Below are positions 59,626 through 64,000 of a stretch of DNA of 64,000 nucleotides, piece by piece. The position numbers and the translations under genes were made by a program. Position 1 is the stretch's first letter; each line of letters starts with the position of its first letter. The notes below the pieces were generated by a model. That model was not told the origin of the DNA, searched no databases, and saw only the letters and a list, made by a program, of their open reading frames with translations. Origin of the DNA: Paenibacillus sp. J23TS9 (GTDB lineage: Bacteria; Bacillota; Bacilli; Paenibacillales; Paenibacillaceae); the NCBI RefSeq assembly GCF_018403225.1, contig NZ_BOSG01000001.1, positions 1,054,001 to 1,118,000 on the forward strand. Direction: 5' to 3'.

Positions 59626-61218
59626 GTGGGAACGATCTGGAAGGGCGGAACGATCTACACGATGAAGCAGGAGCTTCAAACGGTTGAAGCTGTATTTACA
59701 GAAGGCGGAACCATTCGGGAGATCGGTAAGCTGGACGAGTTAATGCATAAGTACAGCGGGCAAATCACAGAAGTTCAAGAACTTGGTGGCGGGGTGATGT
59801 TCCCCGGTTGGGTGGACAGTCATATGCATTTGATTGGGCATGGGGAGACATTCCTCAAGCTGCAGCTGGGCAGCTGTACAAGCAGGGAGGAATTACTGGA
59901 GGCCGTTCGGGATCAGGCAGAACTATTACCGGAGGGTATGTGGATCATCGGAGAAGGCTGGAATGAGAATAATTGGGTGGATTCATGCTTACCTGAGAGA
60001 GAACAGCTGGACCTCGCTGCACCCGGACATCCGGTCCTGCTTAGAAGAATTTGCAGGCATGTTATCGCAGTTAATTTTGCTGCACTTGAAGCTGCAGGTA
60101 TCAAAGAAGGCTGCCCTGAGGTGGCAGGAGGAGTCCTGGGCAGAACTACAGTAGGAACATTAAGCGGAATCCTCAAGGAAAAAGCACAAGACCTTATACT
60201 CGAAGCTGTACCGGGTGTAACAGAGGAATATCTGGAGGCGGCATTAACTGCGGCTATACAAGATTGCTGGTCCAACGGCTTAACAGGCTGTCATACGGAG
60301 GATTTAAGTTATTATGGAGGATGTGCACGCACGATGCGTGCATTTAATACCGTTATTCATGAGCATGAAAAGCATTTTAGAGCTCATCTGCTTGTCCATC
60401 ATTTGGCGCTGGATGAATGGCTGGAGGAAATGAAAGGAAAGGGTATCGAATCCCCTATGCTGGAATTTGGAGCCATGAAGCTCTTTGCAGATGGGGCGCT
60501 TGGTGGCAGAACTGCATTACTCAGCCGGCCATATGCAGATGCACCTGAAACATCCGGTATCGCTGTCCATAGTGATGTGGAATTGGAGGAGCTGATAGTT
60601 CTTGCGAGAAAGCATGGCATGTCCGTAGCTTCACATACAATCGGAGATGGGGCGGCAGAAAAAGTACTCCGGTATTTGGAGAAGCATCCATGTCCGGAAG
60701 GCAAGAGAGACCGGCTGATTCATGGACAAATTTTGCGTCCGGAGTTGGTAGAACAGATGAAAAGACTGCCGTTGATAACGGATATTCAGCCAAGCTTCGT
60801 CGCTTCAGACTTTCCATGGGTGATGGATCGGATCGGAGAGCCTGAAAACTTGTTAATCTATGCTTGGAAAACACTGCTTAACCATGGAATACATTGTGCA
60901 GGGGGCTCCGACTCACCGATTGAGAAGGTGTCACCGCTTGAAGGCATTCATGCGGCAGTCACGAGAACCAAACCGAATCAACCTGCAGTATATGGGGAAG
61001 AGGAGAGGCTCAGTATGTACGAAGCCATATCCTTGTATACCACGGGAAGCGCTCATGCCATTCTTCATGAAATGGACCGGGGAATGATTGAAGAAGGTTT
61101 TGCTGCGGATTTCACGATTTTAAGCCGGGATCCATTTGAGGAGGAACCTCAGGCATTGCTGCAAAATTCTATTCAAATGACCGTGGTTAACGGCAGCATC
61201 GTGTATCAAAACGAATAA
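59626..61218 (+). CDS. Amidohydrolase (YtcJ-like)
   Basis: 530 residues with a TIM-barrel amidohydrolase fold. The metal-binding HxH is in VDSHMHLIGHG near residue 66. Later metal ligands are in SHTIGDGAAEK near 338 and LIHGQIL near 365, and the Asp is in GGSDSPIEK near 429. This is the YtcJ group, exo-acting enzymes on N-substituted or amide substrates; the native substrate is unknown. GTG follows AGGGGGAG. Flanked on both sides by a covarying palindromic motif. Confidence 0.88.
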   Translation: MGTIWKGGTIYTMKQELQTVEAVFTEGGTIREIGKLDELMHKYSGQITEVQELGGGVMFPGWVDSHMHLIGHGETFLKLQLGSCTSREELLEAVRDQAELLPEGMWIIGEGWNENNWVDSCLPEREQLDLAAPGHPVLLRRICRHVIAVNFAALEAAGIKEGCPEVAGGVLGRTTVGTLSGILKEKAQDLILEAVPGVTEEYLEAALTAAIQDCWSNGLTGCHTEDLSYYGGCARTMRAFNTVIHEHEKHFRAHLLVHHLALDEWLEEMKGKGIESPMLEFGAMKLFADGALGGRTALLSRPYADAPETSGIAVHSDVELEELIVLARKHGMSVASHTIGDGAAEKVLRYLEKHPCPEGKRDRLIHGQILRPELVEQMKRLPLITDIQPSFVASDFPWVMDRIGEPENLLIYAWKTLLNHGIHCAGGSDSPIEKVSPLEGIHAAVTRTKPNQPAVYGEEERLSMYEAISLYTTGSAHAILHEMDRGMIEEGFAADFTILSRDPFEEEPQALLQNSIQMTVVNGSIVYQNE

Positions 61219-61282
61219 ATGAAAGCTAGATACGTCGTACAACATAACAAAGCAAATTAAAACCTTATAGTAATAAATTCAC

Positions 61283-61303
61283 CATGTGAAAAATTCACAA
61301 TAG
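61283..61303. promoter_or_regulatory. Palindromic operator-like site, copy B
   Basis: CATGTGAAAAATTCACAATAG differs from copy A at only two of 21 positions, and those two pair with each other in the palindrome (A-T in copy A, G-C here). Confidence 0.55.
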
Positions 61304-61465
61304 AAAAACCTTGTTCTTGTTCGTTCTAGAGACCATTTCATGTAACCAACAAACAATCATATCTATCTACAAGATGGGTATAAAAGGAGCGAAGTTTACG
61401 TAAATATAATTATGTTAACTTAAATAGAGTACATTCATCTTTACTCCTGAATCAGTTGAGCTTTA

Positions 61466-61493
61466 TTGACATTGGTACATCAGGGAGTACACT
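61466..61493 (+). promoter_or_regulatory. Promoter candidate of the thioredoxin-like gene
   Basis: Consensus TTGACA, a 16-base spacer and TACACT. TCTAAT further downstream is an alternative -10 with a long spacer. Confidence 0.5.
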
Positions 61494-61550
61494 CTAATTA
61501 TACCCAGAGGGGTATGTGAACATATTTAACAAGAAGGTGGGGTGCTTACT

Positions 61551-61904
61551 GTGCAGCATGTAACCAATCTGAATCAAATTAAAGATCAGATTCAGCAAGC
61601 TTCACTAACCTTACTGCTGATCAAAACAGATCATTGTGGTGTGTGCGACAGTGTCATGGCCAAGCTGGATGACAAGCTGCCATCTTTTCCGCAAGTTAAG
61701 GGCATCTATATTCGGATGGAAGAAGCTCCGGAGGTGTCCGGTGAATATCTCGTTTTTACAGCGCCCACACTGCTTCTGTTCATGGAAGGCAAGGAAGTCT
61801 TTCGCCAGTCCCGGTTTATTCTTATGGGAGATGTGGAGAAGCAGCTTCAAGGCTGGAGTGAAGCACTGCAATTAAATGGTTTAGAATCCGAGCAGTACGA
61901 ATAG
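61551..61904 (+). CDS. Thioredoxin-like protein
   Basis: 117 residues with a thioredoxin fold. The redox motif is CGVC in TDHCGVCDSV near residue 28 and the cis-Pro is in TAPTLLLFMEG near 73. No signal peptide, so it acts in the cytoplasm. I start at the GTG ten bases after GGTGG; another GTG nine bases earlier is too close to that site. Probably a thiol-disulfide reductase of the YdbP/YtpP type. It is followed after 81 bases by the small coiled-coil gene. Confidence 0.85.
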   Translation: MQHVTNLNQIKDQIQQASLTLLLIKTDHCGVCDSVMAKLDDKLPSFPQVKGIYIRMEEAPEVSGEYLVFTAPTLLLFMEGKEVFRQSRFILMGDVEKQLQGWSEALQLNGLESEQYE

Positions 61905-61985
61905 CAGATATTCGAACTTCATATAATGTCCTATTCCGAGCCTTGTTCTGCATATAAATGTAGAAGAGGGGAGAGTGATTTTGGC

Positions 61986-62333
61986 ATGGACAAGATTGTC
62001 AAAAGATATTATCAACTGAAGCAGCAGCAAAAGGAAACCGAGCAGGAGCTGAAGGAACTGCGCGATCAGATTATGACCTTTTGTGAGGAGAAGGAAACTT
62101 CGGAGTTTGCAGCAGGTGCCTACCGGGTCAAGCTCGTTTCACAGTCCCGAAAGGATTATGATGATGCCAAGCTGTATGAAGCTCTGCCGGATCTGGAGCT
62201 GTGGCGGATGCTGTCCAAATCGGATTCATCGAAAATAGCCGGGCTGATCAAGCTGGGGGTTATTAAGGAAGAACGGATTCAAGATACCTATACGCTTAAG
62301 CAGATTACACTGCTGCAGGTAGATAAGAAGTAA
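61986..62333 (+). CDS. Small coiled-coil protein of unknown function
   Basis: 115 residues, hydrophilic. Residues 1-40 form a Gln/Lys/Glu-rich coiled coil (YYQLKQQQKETEQELKELRD), then a small domain (YRVKLVSQSRKDYDDAKLYE, GLIKLGVIKEERIQDTYTLK). I recognise no family. ATG is 12 bases past GAGGGGAG; an upstream in-frame ATG at 61926 has no ribosome binding site. Possibly co-transcribed with the thioredoxin-like gene. Function unknown. Confidence 0.65.
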   Translation: MDKIVKRYYQLKQQQKETEQELKELRDQIMTFCEEKETSEFAAGAYRVKLVSQSRKDYDDAKLYEALPDLELWRMLSKSDSSKIAGLIKLGVIKEERIQDTYTLKQITLLQVDKK

Positions 62334-62348
62334 TTAACAATGAAATGG

Positions 62349-62391
62349 TAATTAAAAAAGCATTCATGCGATCATCAAATGATGTGTTTTT
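62349..62391 (+). terminator. Weak terminator after the coiled-coil gene
   Basis: CATCA / TGATG short stem inside an A-rich 5' and T7 3' flank. Confidence 0.4.
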
Positions 62392-62396
62392 TTGTG

Positions 62397-62449
62397 AAAA
62401 GAACAGCAGGTCTCGCTGAAATTCCATTTCAGAGGCCTGCTGTTCTTCG
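62397..62449 (-). terminator. Terminator after the SLH protein gene
   Basis: On the minus strand AAGAACAGCAGG pairs with CCTGCTGTTCTT around an inner CTGAAAT / ATTTCAG hairpin, then TTTTC. Confidence 0.85.
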
Positions 62450-62460
62450 TTAAAACGGAT

Positions 62461-64000
62461 TTATTTAGATTGGAGATCTTGAAGCAAACGATACAGGATT
62501 ACACCGGCTTCTGCCCGGGTTAATTTACCCTTTGGATTGAAAGAATGATCCGGATTTCCTTTCAGATAGCCCTTTTGCACAGCATACAAGACAGCTCCCT
62601 TTGCAGCATCCTGGATGCTGTTCTGATCTTTAAATGAAAGGTCAGATGCTGTACCGGTCACAGGAGCGCCCAGTGCATTTGCAAGCAGAATGGCTAATTC
62701 TTCACGAGTCAGCTGGTGGTTTGAACCCGTTTCTGCTGCACGCTCGCTCCATGTCCTGCCTGTGCCGAGAAGACGGTCAAGGAGTGACAGGAACTCGGCT
62801 TGCGTGACTTGATCATTTGGTTTGTACATATCAGATGAATCTTTACCGTTTGCCAGGTAGTGGGCTGCGATGACTTCAATTTCATTTTTGGCCCAGTGAT
62901 TGACGATATCTGCAAATGTCTTGGAGACTTCGGCAGCGCTGAATGCGCCCAGCTTGGAAGTCTGGAACGAAATGGTGCTAGGACTGTTGTTTCCGGCGGA
63001 TAGATAAGTCCAATTTCCACCAGTGCTCTGAGTAAAGATTCCAACTTTACTGCGGTTCTTTACTTTAGCTGGATCAATAGCAAGCGTAATAGCAATCGGT
63101 GATGTCAACGCTGCTGGTGGTTCATTAATAGTCAGCGCGTTTGAAACGAAATTTACAGTTCCGCCGGTTGGGGCTTGCGGCGTACCAGTAGGTGCGTTGC
63201 TAAAGCTGAGTCCAATAATAAGTCCATCTTTCGTGACAAAACTCTTCATGTCATTAGCAGGAATAGATATTTCAAAACCTTTCCCTTTAATGACAAGAGG
63301 TTTATTGGTCTTCAGCAGCTGGTCTGCTAAAGAACTGCTGAGCTGAAGGTTCAACGGATGATACGACTCAATGGGCACATCACTAATATCCAGAGTAATA
63401 TTTTTTGCATCTGTGTTGTTCAGTTGTCCAGTCAGGTAAGAAGAATCTACGTTTAGTACAGCGGACTTCTGATCGCCTGTACCTTTCTCAGATAGCGCTC
63501 CGGTTGTCAACTTTTTGGCGGAAGGTGTAGAAGGCGTACTTGGTGTAGAATTTGATCCTGAGCCTGACCACGAGCCATTGCCGGAGCCATTGCCTGGATC
63601 TGTGCCTGGATCCGGATTTGGTTTCGTACAAGGACTAAGCGGTGCAGAGAATGATACTTCTGAAGCCAGCTGATTACTGGAATTTGCAGCGAGCTTTGCT
63701 TTTGTTACATGGTATGAATCGGATACTTGGTCACCACCAGGAGATGGATCAGACCCTGATTCGGGATCTTGATTCTTTTCGGGTGATGAAACAGGTTCCT
63801 GCCCAGAATTTGCAGGTGGGTCCGCTGGTTCATTGGACGGTGGTTCTGGTGTTGGTTCAGACTCCGTTGGGGGAATGGGAGAACCATCTCCATCTTCAGA
63901 TACGTTAACTACTATTGCGTCAGTTACTTTTGAGGCAATTACTTTATCTTGTGCATCCAATAGACGTATGTTTTGAACATTAAACGAGTATTTGTTTGCT
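62461..64000 (-). CDS. S-layer homology (SLH) domain surface protein, 5' end outside the window
   Basis: Open to the window edge in frame, so the N-terminus, including any signal peptide, is missing; a TTG codon at 63960 is not a reliable start. The visible 510 residues begin with a probable Ig-like or adhesin end, then a Pro/Ser/Thr/Glu/Gly-rich linker of about 120 residues, a beta-rich domain of about 200 residues (LNLQLSSSLADQLL, AITLAIDPAKV), and a C-terminal SLH region. Three SLH motifs can be drawn (FADIVNHWAKNEIEVI, a degenerate middle copy, and FKDQNSIQDAAKGAVLY with GNPDHSFNPKGKLTRAEA). SLH domains bind pyruvylated secondary cell-wall polymer, so the protein is wall-bound. Confidence 0.9.
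   Translation of the reverse strand, partial: ANKYSFNVQNIRLLDAQDKVIASKVTDAIVVNVSEDGDGSPIPPTESEPTPEPPSNEPADPPANSGQEPVSSPEKNQDPESGSDPSPGGDQVSDSYHVTKAKLAANSSNQLASEVSFSAPLSPCTKPNPDPGTDPGNGSGNGSWSGSGSNSTPSTPSTPSAKKLTTGALSEKGTGDQKSAVLNVDSSYLTGQLNNTDAKNITLDISDVPIESYHPLNLQLSSSLADQLLKTNKPLVIKGKGFEISIPANDMKSFVTKDGLIIGLSFSNAPTGTPQAPTGGTVNFVSNALTINEPPAALTSPIAITLAIDPAKVKNRSKVGIFTQSTGGNWTYLSAGNNSPSTISFQTSKLGAFSAAEVSKTFADIVNHWAKNEIEVIAAHYLANGKDSSDMYKPNDQVTQAEFLSLLDRLLGTGRTWSERAAETGSNHQLTREELAILLANALGAPVTGTASDLSFKDQNSIQDAAKGAVLYAVQKGYLKGNPDHSFNPKGKLTRAEAGVILYRLLQDLQSK

Larger units (their letters stand above)
61219..61550. other. Region between amidohydrolase and thioredoxin-like gene
   Basis: 332 bases without a gene. 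It contains copy B of the palindrome, an AT-rich stretch, and a promoter candidate listed separately. No strong terminator is seen for the amidohydrolase. Confidence 0.55.

Noticed and set aside
61283..61303. Rex redox-repressor site
   Set aside because: TGTGAA and TTCACA halves are present but the spacer is three rather than four bases, and copy A lacks the GTG half.

Overview
The window looks like a chromosomal segment of a Paenibacillus-type, low-to-mid GC, Gram-positive spore former. The grounds are strong AGGAGG-like ribosome binding sites with frequent TTG/GTG starts, a pdhABCD operon, a XerS-type recombinase, an SLH-domain S-layer protein, and a surface-protein/glycosyltransferase block with a DUF6385 protein. 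I see no rRNA, tRNA, insertion sequence, prophage or CRISPR array. Most of it reads as ordinary core genome.

Layout. 0.2-7.4 kb: ABC-F ATPase, MoeB/ThiF-like enzyme, a response regulator with a degenerate receiver, NlpC/P60 hydrolase, thiamine pyrophosphokinase, TRIC-type channel, low-molecular-weight phosphatase, esterase. 7.6-12.6 kb: the pyruvate dehydrogenase operon behind a clear sigma-A promoter and ending in a strong terminator. 12.7-15.7 kb: thyA-dfrA (deoxythymidylate and folate) and gltD. 15.8-28.5 kb: an accessory surface block made of a plus-strand run (TPR protein, GT2, GT4, methyltransferase) converging on a minus-strand run (DUF6385 repeat protein, three GT2-TPR enzymes, a GT4-like enzyme), with a further surface-like protein at the edge. 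28.9-32.9 kb: topB, a HAD phosphatase and an ArsR-like regulator. 33.1-38.6 kb: MFS transporter, an orphan ABC ATPase, and a lipoprotein-response regulator-histidine kinase operon. 38.6-45.3 kb: glycogen metabolism (glgC divergent from glgB-glgA, plus a GH13 enzyme). 45.8-48.3 kb: a polar amino acid ABC importer. 48.5-50.2 kb: a LysM-3D cell-wall protein under a c-di-AMP (ydaO/yuaA) riboswitch, and a polysaccharide deacetylase. 50.4-54.6 kb: NamA, an LpdD-like protein and a PspA-DUF350-DUF4178-DUF4247 envelope operon. 54.7-57.7 kb: moeA-mobB and xerS. 57.8-62.3 kb: acetyltransferase, aldo/keto reductase, amidohydrolase, thioredoxin-like protein and a small coiled-coil protein. The window ends inside an SLH-domain gene that is cut at its 5' end.

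The most system-like region is 15.8-28.5 kb. A Thr/Ser-rich protein with nine 27-residue repeats is transcribed just upstream of four glycosyltransferases in one direction and faces two more plus a methyltransferase. The simplest reading is a dedicated surface (spore or cell) protein glycosylation locus. The junction between acceptor gene and first transferase carries two mutually exclusive hairpins, one of which masks the ribosome binding site. Other candidates are a covarying pair of palindromes flanking the amidohydrolase, a leader attenuator before topB, and the pseudo-receiver regulator. All functions come from reading motifs by eye; no database search was possible.
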